NCBI GenBank assembly: GCA_964463485.1
Contig: CAYXDO010000030.1
Span: 15,834-79,833, forward strand
Reading direction: 5' to 3'
DNA: 64,000 bases
Origin: CAYXDO01 sp964463485
GTDB taxonomy: Bacteria; Myxococcota; Kuafuiibacteriia; Kuafuiibacteriales; Kuafuiibacteriaceae
Shown here: positions 41,667 through 49,950 of the stretch, one piece after another
How positions within the stretch are numbered: position 1 is the first letter of the stretch
Layout: every line of letters starts with the position of its first letter
Translations under genes and position numbers: made by a program
Notes under the pieces: generated by a model
Databases searched by the model: none
The model's input: only the letters and a program-made list of their open reading frames with translations
Told to the model about the DNA's origin: nothing

Positions 41667-42998
41667 GTGCGAAGGACTCCAGGACTTGTGGGACCCATGG
41701 CGGCCTTTTGGGTTTTGCTCGCGCGACCCACTCTGGGCGCAGCTGAATCGAATGAAGCTCGCGAGGCGCTGGAGAGGGGCCGAGAGGTCCTTCGCACTCA
41801 ACTTCTCTCCGAGCTGAGTCGGAGCCCCGTCGGTCCCCGCGACCTGAGCCTCGCTCGATCTGCGGCCGCGGAGTCGCTATTCACGGGCGCGCTTGCCGCG
41901 TATGACCAGTGCAAGACGGCGCCTGGTCCGGCCTGTGCTCAGGCCGCCATTCTCTTCGCGCTGGATGGACAGACGGACGTGGCGCTGGAGCTCGAGGTCC
42001 CTACGATTCCTCGCCAGGATCTCAGAGCGGAGCGCAGCCTGCTTCAGAACGCGGCGCGGCTTGGCCTGATCGGACCCGAGGAAGTCTGGACCTTGGAGGA
42101 GAAGCTCGGCGAGTCTGGGTTGGTCGAGGCGCGCCTGTCCGGAGTGCTCGAAGCGGCCAACTCGCTTCGACCCGCAGACTATCAGTCCTTGGCCCGACTT
42201 TGCCAAGACGACGAGCGAAGAATGGCCGCGCAGAGACTGATCTCCTTACTCACGCCGAGCTCCTCGTTCCGCGCAGATACCGGGAATCTGTTGGCCGGCA
42301 CCCATCGAATCGTCGATTTTCACGAGTGCTCCATTCAAAGCGCAGGGCGATGGCTGACGCTCCCGGCAGGGGGCTGGAAGGACCAAACGGCGTGGGTTGC
42401 CTACGGAGACAGGAGCCCAGCTCCGGTGCGGGTCGTTGCCGCCGGCTCGGGCGCCGTCGACCTTTCCGAGGTCGATTGGGCACAACCTCGAATCGTGGTC
42501 CGCAAGACGCCTGCTGACGCATCCGCGCGAATCGACGGTGAGCCAGCGACATTTCAGGTCGGGGAGACTGGCGAGCTCATCTTGAAGGTCACCGCCGGAA
42601 GTCACTCCGTCGAGGTGAGTCATGAGGGACGCGTTCCCTGGACGGCTCAGGTCGACGTTGACTTTGCGGAAGTGCGCGAGTTGGAGAGCCGGCTCGACTT
42701 GGCTGCGCCGGCATGGAGGCCCTACGTGGCCTGGCTCGGCGCCGGAGTGACTCTCGTGGGCGGCGCCGTTTACGGGACGGCGGCGGCGATGTCAGCGAAT
42801 GCGGCGACGGAGCTGAGCCAGAGTATTCGTTCGGACGGTGCCTACGACGCGGGCGCGTACCAAAACGCACGAAACTCCGACGAGCGACTCTGGCCCACTC
42901 AACGCGTCGGGCTGTTGATCGGGGGGGCCGGCGCGTTGGCCGCGGGCGTTGCGCTGATTCACTGGCTCCTCGAAGACAACACCGCTCCGGAATGGTGA
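41667..42998 (+). CDS. PEGA-domain membrane protein
   Basis: A 443-residue protein. From GTG 41667 it has a signal-like segment (MRRTPGLVGPMAAFWVLLA); ATG 41697 is a shorter alternative. Residues ~40-250 are helical and Cys-poor. Around 290-350 IVVRKTPADASARIDGEPA and LKVTAGSHSVEVSHEGRVPW match the PEGA beta-sandwich. Two membrane helices close the protein (YVAWLGAGVTLVGGAVYGTAA and VGLLIGGAGALAAGVALIHWLL). PEGA domains are common in myxobacterial envelope proteins. It is the fifth gene of the sigma-caspase run. Confidence 0.78.
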   Translation: MRRTPGLVGPMAAFWVLLARPTLGAAESNEAREALERGREVLRTQLLSELSRSPVGPRDLSLARSAAAESLFTGALAAYDQCKTAPGPACAQAAILFALDGQTDVALELEVPTIPRQDLRAERSLLQNAARLGLIGPEEVWTLEEKLGESGLVEARLSGVLEAANSLRPADYQSLARLCQDDERRMAAQRLISLLTPSSSFRADTGNLLAGTHRIVDFHECSIQSAGRWLTLPAGGWKDQTAWVAYGDRSPAPVRVVAAGSGAVDLSEVDWAQPRIVVRKTPADASARIDGEPATFQVGETGELILKVTAGSHSVEVSHEGRVPWTAQVDVDFAEVRELESRLDLAAPAWRPYVAWLGAGVTLVGGAVYGTAAAMSANAATELSQSIRSDGAYDAGAYQNARNSDERLWPTQRVGLLIGGAGALAAGVALIHWLLEDNTAPEW

Positions 42999-43002
42999 CG
43001 GA

Positions 43003-44805
43003 ATGAGTACTTCTCGAATCGCCGTGCTCGTGCTGATCGTGCTGGGGTCCGCGTGCGTTCGAGCCTTGGATCCCGGCGACTCGACTCCGGTGGGTTGTCT
43101 GCAGGACGGACACTGCCCGGACGGTCTGGTGTGCCTCGGCCGGTTTGCCCTCGCCGGCACGTGCGGCTGCGACCTTTCGGCCGATTGCGACCCAGAGTGC
43201 GCGTGCGACGACGAGTGCCGAGTCTGTGTTCCGTTCTCGCTTTGTCCAGACGGCTGCGACGACGATAACGAGTGCACCGCCGAGTATTGTGAGCCTGGCC
43301 GCGGGTGTGTGCACGAGCCGGTCCCTGGGAGCTGCCAAGACGCTTGCATTCGCGAAGGCATTTGTGTCGGCGGCGTATGCACGGAGGGCACTCGAGTAGA
43401 GTGCCCGCCCGCAACCTCGCCATGCGTCGAGTCCGTCTGCGATCCCATTCAGGGAGAGTGTGTGATGCGCCCGAGAGTGGGTATACCGTGTGACGACGGT
43501 TTGTTCTGCACGATCTCCGACAGTTGTCGGGAGGACGGCGTGTGTGCCGGAGGCAGGCCGCGCGACTGCACCGCATCGAATACTCAATGCATCAGGTCCA
43601 CGTGCGATGAGTCGTCCGACCGATGTGTCTCCGCTTCGACACCGGGGGTCAGTTGTGACGATGGCCTCTTCTGCACGGTCGGCGAAAAATGTCGCAACGA
43701 CGGAACGTGCGGCGGCGGCTCGGTGAACGGTTGCTCGGGCACGACGGAGTTTGGGGAGTGTCAACGGGTCACGTGCGACGAGTCGAGCGACGAGTGTGTG
43801 GTCGTCCCTGCGAACGTGGGTTCTTCATGCGGGAACAGCTTCTGCGTCACCGGCGGAACGGTTTGCCGAGCGGATGGAACCTGTGGATCCGGCGCGGCGA
43901 GGGACTGTTCTTCGGCGGTGACGACACCCGCTTGCCAGGTGGGCCGATGCGATGAAGCGACTCGATCTTGCTACGCGGACCCCATCCAGGGAACGTGCGA
44001 GGACGGTCTCTTTTGCACGGTTGGGGAGTCCTGTCAGGACGGCTCGTGTTGGGGTGGAGTAGCGCGTGACTGTTCCCAGGTTCTCACCAACCCGGCGTGC
44101 CAGCGGGCTCGTTGTGACGAAGCCACCCGCCGCTGTCTGGCCGAGCCGCTCGTCGGCGTTGCCTGTGACGACGGAATGTTTTGCACGACGGGGGAGACCT
44201 GTCAGCTCGATGGGTTCTGTCGGGGCGGCGCGTTCGACCGCTGCGCCGGCACCCCGGTTCCCCAGCCGCAGTGTCAGCAGGCCTCGTGTGACGAAGCGCT
44301 GGACCAGTGCAGCGTTGGCGCGGCCAACGTGGGCCTGAGTTGCAACGATGGGATTGTGGGGACTGTCGGAGAAGTCTGCCAATCCGACGGAGCGTGCCGG
44401 CCTGCGGATGGTTGCGCCGACGGGAGCGTCGAGCTGGGCTTCGACGGTTGGGGCCGCCAAGATATCGTGCTCTGCGAGCTCCCGACTCCAGCCCCGAACC
44501 CGCCGCGAGTGACCGAAGGCGCGGTCTTGCAGTGCGCAGTCGGGTGGCACGTCTGCACGGGCTCCGAATTCACCGCACGCAACGATGGACTTCCGAGAGC
44601 CTTGCTCTCGTTCGCGGCGACCGTGGACGACGGCGCGAATTGTTTTGCGATGAATATCGTTAGTAACTCACAATTTTCAGCAGAGCTCGACACCGTGCGT
44701 GCGAGCTTCCCAGGGACGTGCACCGGACCCGGCTCGAGCACGGCTTGGGGACGGCAACAATATCCGGCCTGCGAGGGGTCCTGCGGAGTCCTCTGCTGCC
44801 GCTGA
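43003..44805 (+). CDS. Cysteine-rich repeat lipoprotein
   Basis: A 600-residue lipoprotein (signal ending LGSAC; Cys18). From residue ~110 to 470 it carries about six to seven repeats of ~45-50 residues with the pattern CDDGLFCT--E-C--DG-C-GG----C, each ending in CDE---C. All are probably disulfide-bonded. The last ~130 residues form a different domain (GFDGWGRQDIVLCELP; AVLQCAVGWHVCTGSEF) rich in cysteine. It starts four bases after the PEGA gene. It is likely a rigid, surface-exposed stalk; no enzyme motif is seen. Confidence 0.8.
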   Translation: MSTSRIAVLVLIVLGSACVRALDPGDSTPVGCLQDGHCPDGLVCLGRFALAGTCGCDLSADCDPECACDDECRVCVPFSLCPDGCDDDNECTAEYCEPGRGCVHEPVPGSCQDACIREGICVGGVCTEGTRVECPPATSPCVESVCDPIQGECVMRPRVGIPCDDGLFCTISDSCREDGVCAGGRPRDCTASNTQCIRSTCDESSDRCVSASTPGVSCDDGLFCTVGEKCRNDGTCGGGSVNGCSGTTEFGECQRVTCDESSDECVVVPANVGSSCGNSFCVTGGTVCRADGTCGSGAARDCSSAVTTPACQVGRCDEATRSCYADPIQGTCEDGLFCTVGESCQDGSCWGGVARDCSQVLTNPACQRARCDEATRRCLAEPLVGVACDDGMFCTTGETCQLDGFCRGGAFDRCAGTPVPQPQCQQASCDEALDQCSVGAANVGLSCNDGIVGTVGEVCQSDGACRPADGCADGSVELGFDGWGRQDIVLCELPTPAPNPPRVTEGAVLQCAVGWHVCTGSEFTARNDGLPRALLSFAATVDDGANCFAMNIVSNSQFSAELDTVRASFPGTCTGPGSSTAWGRQQYPACEGSCGVLCCR

Positions 44806-44817
44806 GCAGGAGCCACC

Positions 44818-46548
44818 ATGCCTATCCAATTCCGATTCACCGTGCTTTGGCTGTCCGTGTGGTGCGGCGCCTGCGGTGGGCCGGCTCGATTCGCGCAACT
44901 CTCCGACGTGAGTCAGCCGCTCTCCGAACAGTTCGGCGAGGATCCCAAGGTGAATGCGTTCTACTGCAAGGATCCCAAGCCATGCGTCCCCGAGCGCGAG
45001 GAGTTCCGAGTTTCCTGGCCCGTCGTTTGTGGAGGCCCAACTGACCCGTGCGACCAGGTGAACAAGAAATACCAGGAGGTGTTCGATGGCGCGGCTCGGC
45101 TCATGGCGACCGTCAAGCAGGTCCGTTTCACCCTCGAGGGGATTGCGCGGGGCGACTACTCCTTGGAGCACGTGCTTCCTCTGATCGAGTTCGGAAGGAA
45201 AGTGATTCCTTCCGTGAAGGAAGAGGGCGAGCGACTCGTGGACGCTGCGAAGACACTCAATCCGGTCGAGGACTTCAAGTCGAGTCCTCTGCTGGCGCCG
45301 AAGCTCGCCGCTGCTCTTCCGACGACGGTATCGACGCTGGATCAAGCCATTTCAGAGGTCGCGACGATCGTCGACGGCTTGAGGAAGCTGGCCGTGACGA
45401 TTGCGGTGGGCCCGTCCGGCGGAGGCGCGGCTGCGGCCGAAGATTCCCGGCCTGCGGTCGACGATTCTCGGCCTGCGAGGGAGTCTGCGCGTTCGAGGAG
45501 CGGTCCGGGCAAACGCCCAGCCTATGAGCCCGATGCGATCGAAGCTGGAGACTCTCTCCTGAGTCGCGAAGGTGACGCCTTCCGGCCAGAGATCCTCACG
45601 GAATGGGTTCGCCTTTCTCCCATCGCCACTCTCGTACGAGTTCGCGACGGCTCGAGCCCGGAGCAAATTGCCGAGGCGATTGCTCGCAGAAATCCTGCGC
45701 TCGAGCTGCGTTGGAGCGGGCAGCGACTGGTCGTTCGCGGGCTGGCCTTCTCGGCGCTGTTGGGACTTCTGAGCGAGATCAACGTACACGAGCCTTTGGT
45801 GGAGTGGGCGGTGGAGGAGATCCTCGACCAGTGCGGTCAACGCATGGACCAGAGCTTGTGCAGGTCACTTGGTCTGAGTGCAGCCGTCCTGGCCCGCTGC
45901 AATCCGAAAGAGTGTGAAGCGCGCGCGCAAGCGGGTCTCGAACGCTCGGCGCTCGCGGCCACGGACGCCTGCTTCGAAGAAAAGGGTGAGTTTGCTTGTA
46001 TGGAATTGACGAACCAGAACCTATCGAAGCCCGCGACTCGTCGAGTCCAGGAGCTCTGTTTGGCCGGGTGCCGGAAGAAAACCGCGGCAATCAAGGAAGA
46101 GCTCAGTCAACGTCTGGAGAGCTTCGTCGAGGTCGCGTCTCGTCAGTGCGAGCAAGAACGCGACCCGAGCGTCTGCGATCGCTTCGACCTTGGACCGGCT
46201 CAGATGAGTCAGCTCGGAGCCAGCCTCGCGATCAAGAGCCCGGCTCGGGTGGCTTCACTCGGCTTCGACCAGCGGCTGTTCAGCTCCCTGCGCGCGCGTT
46301 GTCGTGCCACGTGTAATCAGCGAATCGAACAAGCGCGCCGCGCGGCAGCACGGGAGCCTGGCGCCGCTTTGGACTCCGTCGAGAGTCGCATGCGCTGCGT
46401 GGCGTCGACCTGCATCGACTGCCAGCGCGAGAACCTGGAGAAGTTCGGATTCGATCAGACCAAGTGCGGGGACCTCTTCGACGCCTGCGCCGTGCGATGC
46501 GGATGTGCCAATGACTCCGGGTCACTCTACGAAATGTGCTCGGACTGA
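44818..46548 (+). CDS. Helical lipoprotein, unrecognised
   Basis: A 576-residue lipoprotein (signal WLSVWCGAC; lipidated Cys near 16-19). The N-terminal third is helical (KKYQEVFDGAARLMATVKQV; LIEFGRKVIPSVKEEGERLV). A low-complexity duplicated DSRPA segment lies near residue 205-215. A small BON/secretin-like block follows (SSPEQIAEAIARRNPALELRWSGQRLVVRG). The C-terminal third is a Cys-rich helical repeat (CNPKECEARAQAGLERS; CIDCQRENLEKFGFDQTKC). It begins 12 bases after the previous stop. Function unknown. Confidence 0.75.
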   Translation: MPIQFRFTVLWLSVWCGACGGPARFAQLSDVSQPLSEQFGEDPKVNAFYCKDPKPCVPEREEFRVSWPVVCGGPTDPCDQVNKKYQEVFDGAARLMATVKQVRFTLEGIARGDYSLEHVLPLIEFGRKVIPSVKEEGERLVDAAKTLNPVEDFKSSPLLAPKLAAALPTTVSTLDQAISEVATIVDGLRKLAVTIAVGPSGGGAAAAEDSRPAVDDSRPARESARSRSGPGKRPAYEPDAIEAGDSLLSREGDAFRPEILTEWVRLSPIATLVRVRDGSSPEQIAEAIARRNPALELRWSGQRLVVRGLAFSALLGLLSEINVHEPLVEWAVEEILDQCGQRMDQSLCRSLGLSAAVLARCNPKECEARAQAGLERSALAATDACFEEKGEFACMELTNQNLSKPATRRVQELCLAGCRKKTAAIKEELSQRLESFVEVASRQCEQERDPSVCDRFDLGPAQMSQLGASLAIKSPARVASLGFDQRLFSSLRARCRATCNQRIEQARRAAAREPGAALDSVESRMRCVASTCIDCQRENLEKFGFDQTKCGDLFDACAVRCGCANDSGSLYEMCSD

Positions 46549-46590
46549 GCCGAATTTCCGGTTCCTCGTCGGTCCGGTGTCAGACCCAGC

Positions 46591-49500
46591 GTGACACAGC
46601 TCGTCCTACCGCGATTCCTCCTGAAGGGCCTCCTCGCTTGCTCCCTGGTCTCGTGCGGAGTCGGTGTCGAGGAGCTCGGGAGGCCCGATGCGGCCTCGCT
46701 CGACGTGACCGACCTTGGAACGGTCCATGATGACGCCGCCGAACATGAAGACTCCTCGGTCTCCGAACCTGACGCCGCGCCTCCCGACGTCACGACCGCA
46801 CTGCCGGATGCCGACAGTCCCGACGTAACCCTCCCAGATGCACTTGCCCAAGTCCCTTGTGGCAACGGCGTCGTGGATCCCGGTGAAGCTTGTGACGACG
46901 GAAACGCAGTCACGGAGCCTTGTGCATACGGCCGAACCGACTGCCAGGTCTGCGCCGCTGACTGCACGATTCGGTCAGGCGCGGTTTCCTTCTGTGGGGA
47001 TGGCTCCATTGACTCGACGGCCCTCGAGGATTGCGACGACGCGAATCGGGAGACGGAGGAGTGTGTATATGGTCTGGTCAGTTGCTTCGTCTGCACGGAC
47101 GGTTGTCGACTCCGCCCGGGAGCAGCGTCCTATTGCGGAGACTCGACGATCCAGGCGGCCGAAGGTGAGGCCTGCGACGATGGGAACGTCGACGATGGAG
47201 ACGGATGCTCGTCCCAGTGTGCCTCCGAGTCGGTCATTCCCGCGCACTCCATTCGGGCTCGATCTCTTCGAGCAAGCTTGAGTTGCGCCAACGTCGGCTT
47301 CGGTGTCGGAGACGCAGACTGGACTTTCGAGTTCTGGATCCGAGTCCATCACGAGTTTTCGACTCCCGAGACTTGGGGACCCTACCCAGATGGACGACTC
47401 TTTACCCAGAACGAAGAATATGCAGCGTACTCGATCAATCCGCTCCTCGAAAACCAAGGTCGAATTCGTTCGTATACTTACAACGACACCGCGGGTCTCC
47501 ACAACGTGGAACACCAAACTCCGAGGGTCGACGACGGGCGCTGGCATCACTATGCGTTGGTGCGAGAGGGCCCGGATGCGCGTAGCTATCTCGACGGTCG
47601 GCTCGTCGGTCATCAGTCGCCCGTTGCTCCACAGCTCGAAGCGACGAGCCCGATGGCGATCGGAGCCCCGTCCGGTTACCCAGGCCAATACTCCGCGCCT
47701 GTGGAGCTAGGCTCGATTCGATACTCGAGAGGCGTCCGTTATCGCCAGAGTTTCGTGTCCTCCACTCGGTGGGTCGTCGACGCCGAGACGATCGCGCAAT
47801 ATCTCACGGACAGAGACTTCGACGGTCGTGTGTTGGTCGACGAGGCTGGCGAGGACAACGACTGCGTCCATCGCGGCGGGTGGTTCGATGCCGTGTGCGG
47901 CGATGGGATCACCGATGGTGGCGAAGCTTGTGATGACGGCAACCAACAGACGGAGGCCTGTTCCTACGGGATCGCGAGCTGTGCCGTGTGCTCGGCCAAC
48001 TGCTCGATCGTCCCAGGCAGGACCTCGTCCTGCGGAGACGGTTTTGTGCAAGCGGCGGGCGACGAACAATGCGACGACGGCAATACCTCCACTGAGGCCT
48101 GTGACTATGGCGAGCCGAGTTGCTTGGTCTGCAACTCGGCGTGTCGAGTCACCGCAGGCGCGACCAGCTTCTGCGGAGACGGGCATGTTCAGGCAGGCCA
48201 CGGGGAAGGCTGTGACGACGGAAATGTCACGACCGAGAGTTGTGCGTATGGGCAGACGAGCTGCTCGGTTTGTGGACCGGCGTGCTCGCTGGTCTCTGGC
48301 GTACCCTCATTTTGCGGCGACTGGACTCTACAACCGACGGCGGGCGAACAATGCGACGACGGCAATGCGGTGACGGAGGCCTGCGCATATGGACAGGCTG
48401 GTTGCACTGTCTGTTCTGCGACCTGTCGAGCCATTCCGGGCGCCACCGTCTATTGCGGAGACGGTCAGCCACAGGTCTCCTTCGGCGAGCAGTGTGATGA
48501 CGGAAACGTCCAGACCGAGGCCTGTGCGTATGGACTGCTCGCCTGCACGGTGTGCTCCGAGACGTGCCGTTCGGTCCCTGGGGCCACTTCGTTTTGCGGA
48601 GATGGCCATACTCAGTCGCCTCAGGAGCAGTGTGATGACGGGAACGTTCAGACGGAAACCTGCGCTTACGGCCAACGGACATGCACAGTTTGCTCCGGAC
48701 TCTGCCGAGTCGCGGCCGGCGCGACTCGCTTCTGCGGCGACGGCGTGACGCAGTCCCTGGACGGCGAACAATGTGACGATGGAAATACCCAGACCGAGTC
48801 CTGTGCCTATGGGTCGCTCGCCTGCAGCGTCTGTTCTTCCGCATGCCGCACGGCGCCCGGAGCGACCGCCTTCTGCGGCGACGGCGTGACCCAATCCTTC
48901 GGTGGGGAGACCTGCGACGACGCAAATCAAGTCGACGGCGACGGTTGCTCGACGTGTCAGCTCGAAGCAATTCAGCCGATCTGGTCCATTCGATCGACTC
49001 GGCTCGACGCCAGCTTGAGTTGTGCGAACGGCGGCTTCGGCGTCGGAGGAGCGGACTGGACCTTCGAGTTCTGGATCCGAGTCCACCATGATTTTGCCAC
49101 GCCCCAAAGTTGGGGTCCGTATCCGGATGGACGACTCTTTACCCAGAACGAAGAGTATTCAGCGTATTCGATCAATCCAATGCTCGAGGGAGGGGGAAGG
49201 ATACGTTCATATACTTACAATACCTCGAGCGGGTCTGACAATATCGAGCATCAGACGCCGAGCATCGATGACGATCGTTGGCATCACTATGCCCTCGTGC
49301 GAGAGGGCGCAAACGCGCGGACGTACCTCGACGGTACCCTCGTCTATACTCAGCCTGGAATCTCGCCTGACATCCGCGCACTCAGCCCCATGTCGATCGG
49401 CGCGCCGTCTGGATACTCCAGCCACTATGCGGCACCCGTATACATTGGAGGAGTCCGGTACTCGAGCGGCGTGCGTTATTCCGGAAACTTCGTCCCGGCC

Positions 49501-49635
49501 GTCGCGTGGATCATCGACGCTCAGACGATCGCTCAGTACTTGACCCAGGCGGGCTTTGGTGGGGCGACTCTGATCGATGAGGCGGGTGGCGACAACAACT
49601 GCGTCCATCGGCGAGGGTGGGTCCCTTCGCCCTGA
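46591..49635 (+). CDS. Giant surface lipoprotein: DUF4215-type Cys repeats and two LamG domains
   Basis: A 1014-residue lipoprotein from GTG 46591 (lipobox LVSC, Cys22) with a Pro/Asp-rich linker to ~residue 88. Three Cys repeats (EACDDGN--T--CAYG--C-VC---C) come first. LamG domain 1 spans ~228-430 (WTFEFWIRVHHEF; DGRWHHYALVREG; LVDEAGEDN). About nine more Cys repeats run to ~790. LamG domain 2 spans ~808-1010 (WTFEFWIRVHHDF; DDRWHHYALVREG; LIDEAGGDN). The repeats match the myxobacterial DUF4215 type. The two LamG domains are close copies. It is the last gene of the run and probably an adhesin or matrix component. Confidence 0.85.
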   Translation: MTQLVLPRFLLKGLLACSLVSCGVGVEELGRPDAASLDVTDLGTVHDDAAEHEDSSVSEPDAAPPDVTTALPDADSPDVTLPDALAQVPCGNGVVDPGEACDDGNAVTEPCAYGRTDCQVCAADCTIRSGAVSFCGDGSIDSTALEDCDDANRETEECVYGLVSCFVCTDGCRLRPGAASYCGDSTIQAAEGEACDDGNVDDGDGCSSQCASESVIPAHSIRARSLRASLSCANVGFGVGDADWTFEFWIRVHHEFSTPETWGPYPDGRLFTQNEEYAAYSINPLLENQGRIRSYTYNDTAGLHNVEHQTPRVDDGRWHHYALVREGPDARSYLDGRLVGHQSPVAPQLEATSPMAIGAPSGYPGQYSAPVELGSIRYSRGVRYRQSFVSSTRWVVDAETIAQYLTDRDFDGRVLVDEAGEDNDCVHRGGWFDAVCGDGITDGGEACDDGNQQTEACSYGIASCAVCSANCSIVPGRTSSCGDGFVQAAGDEQCDDGNTSTEACDYGEPSCLVCNSACRVTAGATSFCGDGHVQAGHGEGCDDGNVTTESCAYGQTSCSVCGPACSLVSGVPSFCGDWTLQPTAGEQCDDGNAVTEACAYGQAGCTVCSATCRAIPGATVYCGDGQPQVSFGEQCDDGNVQTEACAYGLLACTVCSETCRSVPGATSFCGDGHTQSPQEQCDDGNVQTETCAYGQRTCTVCSGLCRVAAGATRFCGDGVTQSLDGEQCDDGNTQTESCAYGSLACSVCSSACRTAPGATAFCGDGVTQSFGGETCDDANQVDGDGCSTCQLEAIQPIWSIRSTRLDASLSCANGGFGVGGADWTFEFWIRVHHDFATPQSWGPYPDGRLFTQNEEYSAYSINPMLEGGGRIRSYTYNTSSGSDNIEHQTPSIDDDRWHHYALVREGANARTYLDGTLVYTQPGISPDIRALSPMSIGAPSGYSSHYAAPVYIGGVRYSSGVRYSGNFVPAVAWIIDAQTIAQYLTQAGFGGATLIDEAGGDNNCVHRRGWVPSP

Positions 49636-49950
49636 TGCCGCCGCCTCTGTTCAAAGTCGCGGCGAATCCAGAGACAGGGATCCACGAACTCTCGGATCCG
49701 TAAGGCTGCTGCGAAGTCTCCTGGATCCCGCCTGAATGGGACGAATCGCCCTCCTTTGTTCGGCAACGGACGCGCAGAGGGAACAGAGCGGGAACACGGA
49801 GGGCCACAGAAGGCTCTTTCAACAATCTCGGTGACCTCTGTGGTCTTCCTCCGTGCCCTCTGTGGTTTCTCTTCGCTCGTCGGCGCGCGAATCCGCGGTC
49901 AAGGAGATCGCACTTCCGCCGGGCTGGAAAAACAACCACAATGCGCGCGC
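49636..49950. other. Intergenic region with a CTCTGTGG/CTCCGTG inverted repeat
   Basis: About 315 bases with no supported gene. At 49775-49813 (ACACGGAGGGCCACAGAAGG part) and 49835-49875 (CCTCTGTGG, CTTCCTCCGTG, CCCTCTGTGG) lie imperfect inverted copies of a motif family. Similar CCTCTGTGGT/CTCCGTG runs are, in my recollection, scattered in many environmental bacterial genomes. The promoter for the following two-gene operon should lie near the right end. Confidence 0.55.

Noticed and set aside
48060..48960. Regularly spaced repeats resembling a CRISPR array
   Set aside because: The ~120-bp periodic units are in-frame DUF4215-type coding repeats with variable sequence, not short identical repeats with unique spacers, and there are no cas genes.
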